Assembly (NCBI GenBank): GCA_964409675.1
Contig: CAYPEF010000081.1
Span: forward strand, 1-11,100
Source of the DNA: CAYMDD01 sp964409675
Lineage (GTDB): Bacteria > Pseudomonadota > Alphaproteobacteria > Rickettsiales > SXRF01
Reading direction: 5' to 3'
Length of the DNA stretch: 11,100 nucleotides
Part shown: positions 1 to 6,092 of the stretch, one piece after another
Numbering within the stretch: position 1 is the stretch's first letter
How the letters are laid out: every line of letters begins with the position of its first letter
The notes under the pieces: model-generated
Database searches by the model: none
The model's input: the letters and a program-made list of their open reading frames with translations, nothing else
Told to the model about the DNA's origin: nothing
Made by a program: the position numbers and the translations under genes

Positions 1-1498
1 GGCGGTATTCGAACTTGTCCACCGCCTTCATCAGGCCGATGTTGCCTTCCTGAATCAGGTCGAGGAACTGCAGGCCGCGATTGGTGTATTTCTTGGCGAT
101 GGAAATCACCAGACGCAAATTGGCCTCGATCATTTCCTTCTTCGCGCGGTTGGTTTCGCGCTCGCCCTTCTGCACGCTCATGGTGATGCGCTTGAAGTCG
201 CCGATATCGACGCCTACTTCATGCGCGAGCTTGCCGACTTCCTCGCGGATGGCTTCAATTTCCTTCTTGTCCTTGGCGATGAAATCCTTCCAGCCCTTCT
301 CGGTGAGCTTGCCCATGCGGCTCATCCATTCCGGGTCCAGCTCGCTGCCCATGTAATGCTCAAGGAAGCTCTTGCGCGAGACCTTGCGGTGCTCGGCGAG
401 GCGTAAGAGCTTGCCTTCCATCTGCATCAGGCGGCGGTTGTAATAATAGAGCTTTTCGATCAGTGCTGCGACGCGCGCGGAAGTGAGGCGGATGTTGAGC
501 ATCAGCTCCACCAGCTCGCGGTGGAGCTTGGTGTATTTGCGCTCATCCTCGCGCGTGTAGCGGCCTTCGCCGAAGGCGAGCGTCTTGCGCTTTTCCTGGA
601 GCTTGCGAATCTGGGCGGCGACGGCGGCGAACTGGTCGAGCGTCTCCAGCACCTGCGGCTTCAGCGCGCTTTCCATGGCAAGGAGGGAGACGGAGCCGTC
701 GCCGTAATCGTCGGCGTCTTCTTCGGCGGCTTCGGCGGTTTGTTCTTCCTCCTCTTCCTCCTCTTCCTCATCTTCTTCGTCAGCGGAGGCTTCTTCGTCT
801 TCGTCGGATTCGTCTTGCTCGTCTTCTTCGTATTCTTCTTCGCCGGAATCCTCTTCCTCGTATTCCTCTTCTTCCTCCTCCTCGACTTCTTCTTCCTCTT
901 CCTCCTCAGCTTCTTCGGCGGCAGCGGCGGGGAGTCCGTCGGGGAACAGGCCGCCTTCGACGCCGGCACCGTAGCTGGCATCTAAATCGATCACGTCGCG
1001 CAGCAGGATGTTGCCGACGGATAAATCATCGCGCCAGCTCAGGATTTCCTGCATCACCAGCGGGCTTTCGCAAAGGCTGGAGATCATCATCTCGCGTCCC
1101 GATTCGATGCGCTTGGCGATCTCGATTTCGCCCTCGCGGGAGAGCAGCTCCACATTGCCCATTTCGCGCAAATACATGCGCACCGGGTCGTCGGAGCGAC
1201 CGCCGGTATCTTCGGCGGCTTCCTCGGCTTCCTCGGCCTGCGCTTCGGCTTCCGGCTGCTCGCCTTCTTCGGTCACATTGATGTCGGCGTTGGAAAGCGC
1301 GGTGATGGCGGCATCGATCACCTCCGGCGAGGTCTCATCCGCGGGCAGCGCGGCGTTCAGCTCATCATAGGTGATGAAGCCGCGCGACTTGCCAAGCGTC
1401 ATCAGCTTGCGTAAGATGGCGGGGCTGAGTTCTTCCTTCGGCGCCTCGCGGCGGGCGGTTTTCGCGTTATCTTTCGGGGTGGTGGATTTGCTGGCCAT
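1..1498 (-). CDS. rpoD: RNA polymerase primary sigma factor RpoD (sigma70), N-terminal 499 residues, partial at left edge
   Basis: This is the housekeeping sigma factor that directs RNA polymerase to -35/-10 promoters. The reading frame is open from ATG at 1498 to the window edge, so 499 codons are visible and the C-terminal regions 3 and 4 lie outside. Domains seen: region 1.1 (about residues 22-78), region 1.2 (about 104-155, with DPVRMYLREMG), a long non-conserved region (about 170-440) and the start of region 2 (about 457-499, with ANLRLVISIAKKYTNRG and DLIQEGNIGLMKAVDKFEYR). Region 2 is nearly identical to the E. coli protein but starts roughly 75 residues later than there, because of an insert. 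The insert contains a run at residues 195-252 in which I count 47 of 58 residues as Glu or Asp. The start is supported by a strong ribosome-binding site, GGAAGGA, 5 nt upstream. It lies downstream of dnaG on the same strand, the usual arrangement of the macromolecular-synthesis operon. Confidence 0.97.
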   Translation of the reverse strand, partial: MASKSTTPKDNAKTARREAPKEELSPAILRKLMTLGKSRGFITYDELNAALPADETSPEVIDAAITALSNADINVTEEGEQPEAEAQAEEAEEAAEDTGGRSDDPVRMYLREMGNVELLSREGEIEIAKRIESGREMMISSLCESPLVMQEILSWRDDLSVGNILLRDVIDLDASYGAGVEGGLFPDGLPAAAAEEAEEEEEEEVEEEEEEEYEEEDSGEEEYEEDEQDESDEDEEASADEEDEEEEEEEEEQTAEAAEEDADDYGDGSVSLLAMESALKPQVLETLDQFAAVAAQIRKLQEKRKTLAFGEGRYTREDERKYTKLHRELVELMLNIRLTSARVAALIEKLYYYNRRLMQMEGKLLRLAEHRKVSRKSFLEHYMGSELDPEWMSRMGKLTEKGWKDFIAKDKKEIEAIREEVGKLAHEVGVDIGDFKRITMSVQKGERETNRAKKEMIEANLRLVISIAKKYTNRGLQFLDLIQEGNIGLMKAVDKFEYR

Positions 1499-1503
1499 GC
1501 CTG

Positions 1504-1510
1504 TCCTTCC
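1504..1510 (-). promoter_or_regulatory. Ribosome-binding site of rpoD
   Basis: On the minus strand this reads GGAAGGA, a long match to the Shine-Dalgarno consensus, 5 nt before the ATG at 1498. It fixes the rpoD start. Confidence 0.75.
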
Positions 1511-1539
1511 GCAATACGTGCGTGCTGTGTAGGATGTGA

Positions 1540-1567
1540 TAGATAAGTAAAATTCGTGTAAATTCAA
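1540..1567 (-). promoter_or_regulatory. Possible rpoD promoter in the dnaG-rpoD gap
   Basis: On the minus strand TTGAAT (1567-1562) is followed after 16 nt by TATCTA (1545-1540). The -35 is a fair match and the -10 a weak one. Placement about 40 nt before the rpoD start is sensible and would let rpoD be transcribed independently of dnaG. No other evidence supports it. Confidence 0.3.
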
Positions 1568-1609
1568 CAAAAACTCCGGCCCCGTAATGATGTTAGGGAG
1601 GTTTTTGTT
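1566..1609. terminator. Possible intrinsic terminator overlapping the end of dnaG
   Basis: ACAAAAAC (1567-1574) pairs with GTTTTTGT (1601-1608), extendable by one A-T pair, and inner TCC/GGA pairing leaves a bulge and a loop of about 19 nt. Read on the minus strand the left arm ends in a run of five T after GGAG, as in an intrinsic terminator. On the plus strand the right arm also carries five T. The stem is mostly A-T and the loop is long, so efficiency would be modest; partial read-through from dnaG into rpoD is plausible. Confidence 0.35.
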
Positions 1610-3408
1610 TATTCTCCGTAGGTTAGTGTGGCTTGCAAGCGTAAGTGGCGGCGTTCCTGCAGTTCTTTTTGCAAGGAAAGCAGGCGCTCGTACAGCTCCG
1701 GCGCGTCGCCCGCCATCGCCTGCGCTTCGGTGGCGCGGTATTCTTCTTCTAAAATAGACGTGTAATGCGCCTCCAGCATCTGCTGGAAATAAGGGCGGGC
1801 GGTGGCTTCGGCGAAGTCTTTTGGAATCAGGATTTTCTCATCCTGCATCAGGGCGGCAACGGACTCGCGGTAGCCGTGCGCCTGCAGGTGGGCGATGATG
1901 TCTGCGCATGGAATGCCCGCGTGCAGCGCATCCAGGAGCGCATTGCGCAAGGTGTTTTCCGCCGCTGCCGGACAGTCCAGCCGGGAGAGCGCGTCTTCGA
2001 TCTCATGGTCTTCCAGCAATTGCGGGCAGAGCAGCAGGGTTTTTAGCACCGGGCGCACGCTGTTGGCGTGCGGGCTATGCAGGGTGGTGCGCACCAGCGG
2101 AGCGGCGGCGGATTTGCGCGGCCCGCCCTTGCGCTCGGCTTGGGAGGCGCTCCACAGTGCCTGCTTGAAATGGGTGCGGAAATGGGCGCGGGTGGTGGCG
2201 TCCTGGATGGTCTCGGCCATCGCCATCAGCCGTTTTTCCAGCGCGGCGCGGGCGGAAGGCGAGTTACCGGGATGCTCGGCCTGCGCTGCCGCCAGCAGCA
2301 CCTCGTGCAATTCCTGCGCGCGCGAAAGGGCGTGGCGGAACTGCTCCACGCCCGCCTTGGCGATCAGGCTGTCCGGGTCTTCGCCCTTGGGCAGGGCGGC
2401 GAAGCGCAGGGACTTGCCGGGGGTGAGCAGGGGCAGGGCGATCTCGGCGGCGCGAAGCATGGCGCGCATCCCGGCGGCGTCGCCGTCCAGGCATAAAATC
2501 GGCGCGTCGGCGATCAGCCACAGGCGCCTGAGCTGATCGGGTGTGATGGCGGTGCCCAGCGGCGCGCCCACCTGCGCGATACCAGCTTGCGCTACAGCGA
2601 TGGTATCCATATAGCCTTCCACCAGAATCATCTCGCCCGCGCTGCGCCCGGGCTTGGTGGCGTGGTGGAGGTTATAAACATGCTCGCCCTTCTTAAAGAG
2701 CGGCGTTTCCGGGGAGTTGAGGTATTTCGCCAGCTGCTTGCCGGGGGGCGGCGCGGTGAGAATGCGCCCGCCGAAGGCGATGACGCGCCCTTGCGCGTCC
2801 ATGATCGGAAACATCAGCCGCCCGCGGAAGCGGTCATAGGCGCTGCCCTGCTCGGGGCGCACCAGCATGCCGCTTTGCACGGCGAGGTCTTCGTTGATTT
2901 TGGCCGTCGTCATCACCCGCTTCAGGGCGTCGCGTGCGTCGGGGGCGTAGCCGAGGCGGAAATGGCGGATGGTTTCCGGGGTGATGCCGCGCGTCTCCAG
3001 GTAGCGCCGGGCGGTCAGGCCGCGCTCGCCCTGCAATTCGCGCTGGAAGAAGCGGCAGGAAGCTTCCATGATGCCGTACAGGCTGCGCGACTGTTCTTCT
3101 CGCGCCGCCTGCCGGGGCGTGATTTCCGGCAGCGGGATGCCCGCTTCACGCGCAAGTTTTTCCACCGCCTCGCGGTATTCCAGATGCTCGTATTGCTTGA
3201 TGAACTCGATAGCGTCGCCGTGGGCGTTGCAGCCGTAGCAATGGTAATGGTCGTCATAGACGCGGAAGGAGCCGCTTTTTTCCTGGTGGAACGGGCAGCA
3301 GCCCACCCATTCGCGGCCCGATTTGCGCAAATTCACCCGCTTGCCGATCAACTCGGGAAGCAGAATCGCGCCGCGCAGGCGGTCGAGGAATGCAGGGGGA
3401 AATGCCAT
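1609..3408 (-). CDS. dnaG: DNA primase DnaG
   Basis: DnaG synthesises the RNA primers for the lagging strand and for replication start, working with the replicative helicase DnaB. The 599-residue product is of normal family length (E. coli 581). An N-terminal CHC2 zinc-binding domain shows C38-P-F-H41 and C57-Y-G-C60. The catalytic core has the conserved RFRGRLMFPI stretch (193-202), followed by a Toprim domain with the metal-binding EGYMD at 264-268, the DGD triad at 308-310 with G313, and GEDPDSL around 342-348. The remaining ~200 residues are the poorly conserved helical region that normally binds DnaB. The start at 3408 gives the typical MAFPPAFLDRLR N-terminus and is preceded by AAGGGGA a few bases upstream. 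rpoD follows on the same strand after 110 bp. The rpsU gene found at this operon in gammaproteobacteria is absent; the upstream neighbour is a divergent metallopeptidase gene. Confidence 0.98.
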   Translation of the reverse strand: MAFPPAFLDRLRGAILLPELIGKRVNLRKSGREWVGCCPFHQEKSGSFRVYDDHYHCYGCNAHGDAIEFIKQYEHLEYREAVEKLAREAGIPLPEITPRQAAREEQSRSLYGIMEASCRFFQRELQGERGLTARRYLETRGITPETIRHFRLGYAPDARDALKRVMTTAKINEDLAVQSGMLVRPEQGSAYDRFRGRLMFPIMDAQGRVIAFGGRILTAPPPGKQLAKYLNSPETPLFKKGEHVYNLHHATKPGRSAGEMILVEGYMDTIAVAQAGIAQVGAPLGTAITPDQLRRLWLIADAPILCLDGDAAGMRAMLRAAEIALPLLTPGKSLRFAALPKGEDPDSLIAKAGVEQFRHALSRAQELHEVLLAAAQAEHPGNSPSARAALEKRLMAMAETIQDATTRAHFRTHFKQALWSASQAERKGGPRKSAAAPLVRTTLHSPHANSVRPVLKTLLLCPQLLEDHEIEDALSRLDCPAAAENTLRNALLDALHAGIPCADIIAHLQAHGYRESVAALMQDEKILIPKDFAEATARPYFQQMLEAHYTSILEEEYRATEAQAMAGDAPELYERLLSLQKELQERRHLRLQATLTYGE

Positions 3409-3440
3409 GATCCCCTTTTATTAATCCATTTCGCGCCCTA

Positions 3441-3468
3441 GGTATAGTTAATGATGCATAGTAAGCAA
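3441..3468 (-). promoter_or_regulatory. Possible dnaG promoter
   Basis: On the minus strand TTGCTT (3468-3463) is separated by 16 nt from TATACC (3446-3441), about 30 nt before the dnaG ATG. Both hexamers match the sigma70 consensus only partly. This is the best candidate in the divergent gap, but it is weak. Confidence 0.35.
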
Positions 3469-3488
3469 TACATGTGTTTCACGCCACC

Positions 3489-3521
3489 CCGTCATTGCGA
3501 GCGCCAGCGAAGCAATGACGG
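3489..3521. repeat. Intergenic palindromic repeat (10-bp perfect arms)
   Basis: CCGTCATTGC (3489-3498) and GCAATGACGG (3512-3521) are exact reverse complements separated by 13 nt (GAGCGCCAGCGAA). The sequence closely resembles a family of dispersed palindromes of the form GTCATTGCGAG...GAAGCAAT that I recall from intergenic regions of many proteobacterial genomes, including Rickettsiales. Only one copy is visible in this window. It is not followed by a T-run, so it is unlikely to be an intrinsic terminator. Confidence 0.65.
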
Positions 3522-3569
3522 AGAATAAGCTTTTTATGTGTACGATATTACATCTTCCCATCTGCGCTG

Positions 3570-4277
3570 ATGGCTGAGAAAACCCGCACGCCCGAAACGG
3601 TTACCATTGCCGGAACGGCGCTCGGCCTGACCGTGCGTCGCCATGCTACCGCGCGGCGCATGTCGCTGCGCTACCGGCCCTTGACGCATGATATATTGCT
3701 GACCCTGCCCAAGCGCGCAGCCTTAAAGGCCGGGCTGGAATTCCTGCATAGCCGCGAAGGCTGGCTGCACAGGCAGATTGCCAAGCATACAGAGCGCTAC
3801 CCGCTGGTTCCCGGCGCGGTTATCCCGGTGCTGGGGAAGGAATACACGCTCCGCCAGGATGCCGCGTTACGCGGGCTGGTGCGCTCTCAGGGGGCGGAAA
3901 TCCATGTGCCCGGTGATCCGGCTTTTTTCACCCGCCGTGTCAAGGACTGGTTGAAGAAGCAATTGCTGGCGGAGATACAAACGCTTGCCCACGCCAACGC
4001 CGCGCAGCTGGGTGCCTCCATCCGCAGCATTAGTTTACGCGACGCCACCTCCCGCTGGGGCAGCTGCAGCGCGCAAGGCGATCTGATGTTTTCCTGGCGC
4101 ATGGTCTTCGCGCCGCACGAGGTGCTGACCTATCTGGTTGCGCATGAAGCGGCGCATTTGCGCGAGATGAACCACTCGCCGCGCTTCTGGGCGCTGGTGG
4201 AACAGCTCTACCCCGGTTACCGCACGCCGCAGCGCTGGCTGAAGCGGGAGGGGGAGCGGCTTTACCGGTATGGGTGA
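3570..4277 (+). CDS. YgjP/SprT-like (DUF45) zinc metallopeptidase
   Basis: This 235-residue protein belongs to the YgjP-like (DUF45, M48-related) metallopeptidase family, predicted soluble zinc proteases whose substrates are mostly unknown. The catalytic block is intact: RWGSCSAQGDL (162-172), WRMVFAPHEVLTYLVAHEAAH (176-196, with the zinc-binding HEAAH at 192-196), and NHSPRFW (201-207), where the third ligand is expected. The N-terminal third is the usual beta-rich family region (RRMSLRY and the GWLHRQI segment near residues 64-70). I see no signal peptide or membrane segment, so it is probably cytoplasmic. The start at 3570 has no strong ribosome-binding site in front of it, but the N-terminal length fits the family. 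It is divergent from dnaG and convergent with the unknown gene ending at 4283, with only 5 bp between stop codons. Family assignment is firm; physiological role is not known. Confidence 0.9.
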   Translation: MAEKTRTPETVTIAGTALGLTVRRHATARRMSLRYRPLTHDILLTLPKRAALKAGLEFLHSREGWLHRQIAKHTERYPLVPGAVIPVLGKEYTLRQDAALRGLVRSQGAEIHVPGDPAFFTRRVKDWLKKQLLAEIQTLAHANAAQLGASIRSISLRDATSRWGSCSAQGDLMFSWRMVFAPHEVLTYLVAHEAAHLREMNHSPRFWALVEQLYPGYRTPQRWLKREGERLYRYG

Positions 4278-4282
4278 GGTTG

Positions 4283-4804
4283 CTAACTGCGCCTTCCCAT
4301 GCCGCCGAATTGCAGATGCTTATCCGTATATTCTTCTGCCGCAGCAAGCGTAGGGAAACGCTCTGCAATGCGGGCGGCTTCATTCAGTACCGCACGGTAA
4401 AAGGCATGGTTTTTCTCTGGATTAAATTTTGATTCATTGGCAAGAAAAAAATGGGTGGCGGACGGTAAACCATAATCTTTCTTGTATTTGCTATTAAAAT
4501 TATTTTCTAATGCTGCTGATATTAGCATGGGAACTCCTTCAGAGAAGAAGCGGTGTGCTTTAGGAGTTACGTCGCCAGGCGATGGTGGTTGAACGGTAAC
4601 ATCCCAGCGCTGTTCGGAATCTTTTCCGTAGCGTAGTGTTACCAGCACCTTATGCCCGGCTATTGCTACTTGCTGATATTCCTGAATGGTATGGAGATTT
4701 TCTTCTGCGGTGCCTGCGCAAAGCTCAGATGCGGCTGCAGGTGATACAGGCGCAAGATCTGTAGAGGGTGGTTTGCTTTTCTTAAACCGCTGAATGAACC
4801 CCAT
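4283..4804 (-). CDS. Hypothetical protein, 173 residues, AT-richer than neighbours
   Basis: I do not recognise this protein. It begins with a short basic stretch (MGFIQRFKKSK), then a Pro/Ala/Ser-rich segment to about residue 30. A presumably folded domain follows, with a beta-like segment (AIAGHKVLVTLRYG, about 48-61) and a mainly helical C-terminal half (residues 90-165), ending in GGMGRRS. No signal peptide, lipobox or membrane helix is apparent. The gene looks real. It has a good ribosome-binding site (AAAGGA) overlapping the stop codon of the lipoprotein gene 12 bp upstream, which suggests translational coupling as the last gene of the panB run. Base composition stands out: by hand count 4381-4560 is about 38% GC, far below the surrounding genes, which hints at later acquisition or relaxed constraint. 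It ends tail-to-tail with the metallopeptidase gene. Confidence 0.7.
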   Translation of the reverse strand: MGFIQRFKKSKPPSTDLAPVSPAAASELCAGTAEENLHTIQEYQQVAIAGHKVLVTLRYGKDSEQRWDVTVQPPSPGDVTPKAHRFFSEGVPMLISAALENNFNSKYKKDYGLPSATHFFLANESKFNPEKNHAFYRAVLNEAARIAERFPTLAAAEEYTDKHLQFGGMGRRS

Positions 4805-4816
4805 TTGCGTTATCCT

Positions 4817-5227
4817 TTACTGCTGCTCGCAAAACGCCGTGCAGCGTGTTACCGGAATTACCTGGCCGCCGCAATTCATATAACACACGCGGTAGTCGGA
4901 TTCGCAGCGTGCGTGGCAGTCGTCGGCGTCGCACTGGCTGGTGTGGATGAAATCGGAGCGTTTTTTCTTGATCAGCTTGCCGGCGGCTTCGCGCTCGCGC
5001 ACGTAGTCGCGGTAGTCTTCCCTGGCTTGCAGGTTGGCGATCATCTCGCACTGGCTGCTTTGCGATTCGCAGGATTGTTGGCAGGTCTGGCGCATCATCA
5101 TGCAGTTATTGGCGCACATGCGGCCCATCTCGGTGGGTGGGGCGACCATGTTGTACTGCGTCTCATAGATCGGTCCGCAGGCGCTGAGCGGGAGTAGGGC
5201 GGCGAGGACGAGGAGGAGGGTGCGCAT
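4817..5227 (-). CDS. Small cysteine-rich lipoprotein, 136 residues
   Basis: No named family is recognised. The N-terminus MRTLLLVLAALLPLSAC is a lipoprotein signal: an Arg, a hydrophobic stretch (4-13) and a lipobox L14-S15-A16-C17, so C17 should be lipidated and the protein anchored to a membrane facing the periplasm. The mature part has twelve further cysteines in two blocks with the same spacing. Block 1 is C38-X3-C42-X6-C49-X3-C53, then C60. Block 2 is C104-X3-C108-X6-C115-X3-C119, flanked by C99 and by C129-X3-C133. A charged, probably helical linker (about 66-92) separates them. Paired CX3C motifs suggest disulfide-pinned helical hairpins; metal binding is an alternative. I chose the ATG at 5227 over one at 5263 because it puts the signal peptide at the N-terminus, has TAGGA 7-8 nt upstream and avoids overlapping panB. 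That ribosome-binding site overlaps the panB stop codon, 8 bp upstream. Confidence 0.8.
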   Translation of the reverse strand: MRTLLLVLAALLPLSACGPIYETQYNMVAPPTEMGRMCANNCMMMRQTCQQSCESQSSQCEMIANLQAREDYRDYVREREAAGKLIKKKRSDFIHTSQCDADDCHARCESDYRVCYMNCGGQVIPVTRCTAFCEQQ

Positions 5228-5235
5228 GGGGCGTC

Positions 5236-6039
5236 CTATTCGTTTGTCTTGGCGGGGAAGCATTCATTCATCGTCGGGAATGCGCCGGAGCGCACGTCCT
5301 TGGCAAATTGCGTCGCGGCGGAATCAATCAATTTAGCTGCATCGGCAAAGGGTTTGGCAAATTTCGGCGGCTTGGGGGTGAGGCCGATCACGTCGTCAAT
5401 CACCAGCACCTGCCCGTCGCAGGCGGGAGAAGCGCCGATGCCGATGGTGGGGATGGCGAGAGATTCGGTGATGGCGCGGGCGATATCCTCGCGCGTGCCC
5501 TCGATGACGATGGCAAACGCGCCCGCCGCTTCGATTTCCTTGGCGTCGCGCAGCAGTTTTTCGCGCGCGCCCTCCTGCCTTCCCTGAATCTTGAAGCCGC
5601 CCATGGTGTTGACATGCTGCGGCATCAGGCCGACATGACCCATGACCGGGATGCCGCGCTCCACTAAAAAGCGCACCGTCTCCGCCATCTCCGCGCCGCC
5701 CTCTAATTTGACGGCAGCACAGCCAGTTTCCGTCATTACCTGCGCTGAGGCGGCGAAGGCCTGCGCCGGGTTTTGCTGGTAGCTGCCGAAGGGCAGGTCC
5801 ACCGTCACCATGGCGCGCATTGAGGCGCGCACCACGGCGCGCCCGTGCGCGATCATCATATCAAGCGAGACGCCGAGTGTGTTTTCCATGCCGTAGATAG
5901 TCATGCCCAGCGAGTCTCCGACCAGTAATATATCGGCATGCGTATCAAGCAGCTTTGCCACCGGCGCGGTGTAGGCGGTGAGGGTGACAATCTTGCTCTG
6001 GCCCTTGCGGGCACTGATATCGGGCGGGGTAAGGCGCAT
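5236..6039 (-). CDS. panB: 3-methyl-2-oxobutanoate hydroxymethyltransferase (ketopantoate hydroxymethyltransferase)
   Basis: PanB transfers a hydroxymethyl group from 5,10-methylenetetrahydrofolate to 3-methyl-2-oxobutanoate, giving ketopantoate, the first committed step to pantothenate and coenzyme A. The 267-residue length is typical. Conserved elements run in order through the TIM barrel: LLVGDSLGM (39-46-like, with D42), VTVDLPFGSY with D81, KLEGG with E113, GHVGLMPQ (134-141), the catalytic-region VIEG with E180, and IGIGASPACDGQVLV (199-213). D42, D81 and E113 match the metal-binding positions of the family and E180 the proposed catalytic glutamate. The start has AAGG about 10 nt upstream. 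It lies 50 bp after the histidine kinase and 8 bp before the lipoprotein, all on one strand. The usual pathway partner panC is not in this window. Confidence 0.97.
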   Translation of the reverse strand: MRLTPPDISARKGQSKIVTLTAYTAPVAKLLDTHADILLVGDSLGMTIYGMENTLGVSLDMMIAHGRAVVRASMRAMVTVDLPFGSYQQNPAQAFAASAQVMTETGCAAVKLEGGAEMAETVRFLVERGIPVMGHVGLMPQHVNTMGGFKIQGRQEGAREKLLRDAKEIEAAGAFAIVIEGTREDIARAITESLAIPTIGIGASPACDGQVLVIDDVIGLTPKPPKFAKPFADAAKLIDSAATQFAKDVRSGAFPTMNECFPAKTNE

Positions 6040-6067
6040 ATATAATGCCTTAAAGCAATTGATGAAG

Positions 6068-6092
6068 TAGCGCCAGTAAAGTTTTGGCGCTA
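6068..6092 (-). terminator. Hairpin at the histidine kinase stop codon; weak terminator or processing site
   Basis: TAGCGCCA (6068-6075) and TGGCGCTA (6085-6092) are exact reverse complements with a 9-nt loop, so an 8-bp GC-rich stem forms on the minus transcript starting at the TAG stop codon of the kinase gene. It is not followed by a T-run, so termination is uncertain. An attenuating or mRNA-stabilising hairpin between the kinase and panB is equally likely. Confidence 0.35.

Noticed and set aside
661..981. Minus-strand Lys/Arg-rich reading frame resembling a basic nuclear-type protein
   Set aside because: It is the shifted frame of the same purine tract in rpoD (GAA read as AAG/AGA), with no ribosome-binding site.
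521..985. Long plus-strand reading frame rich in Leu and Phe that looks like a membrane protein
   Set aside because: It is the antisense of the GAA/GAG-rich stretch of rpoD; hydrophobicity comes from CTC/TTC complements, and the rpoD frame is strongly supported on the other strand.
2587..3441. 284-codon plus-strand frame opposite dnaG
   Set aside because: Shadow of a GC-rich gene; composition shows no domain, and dnaG motifs occupy the other strand throughout.
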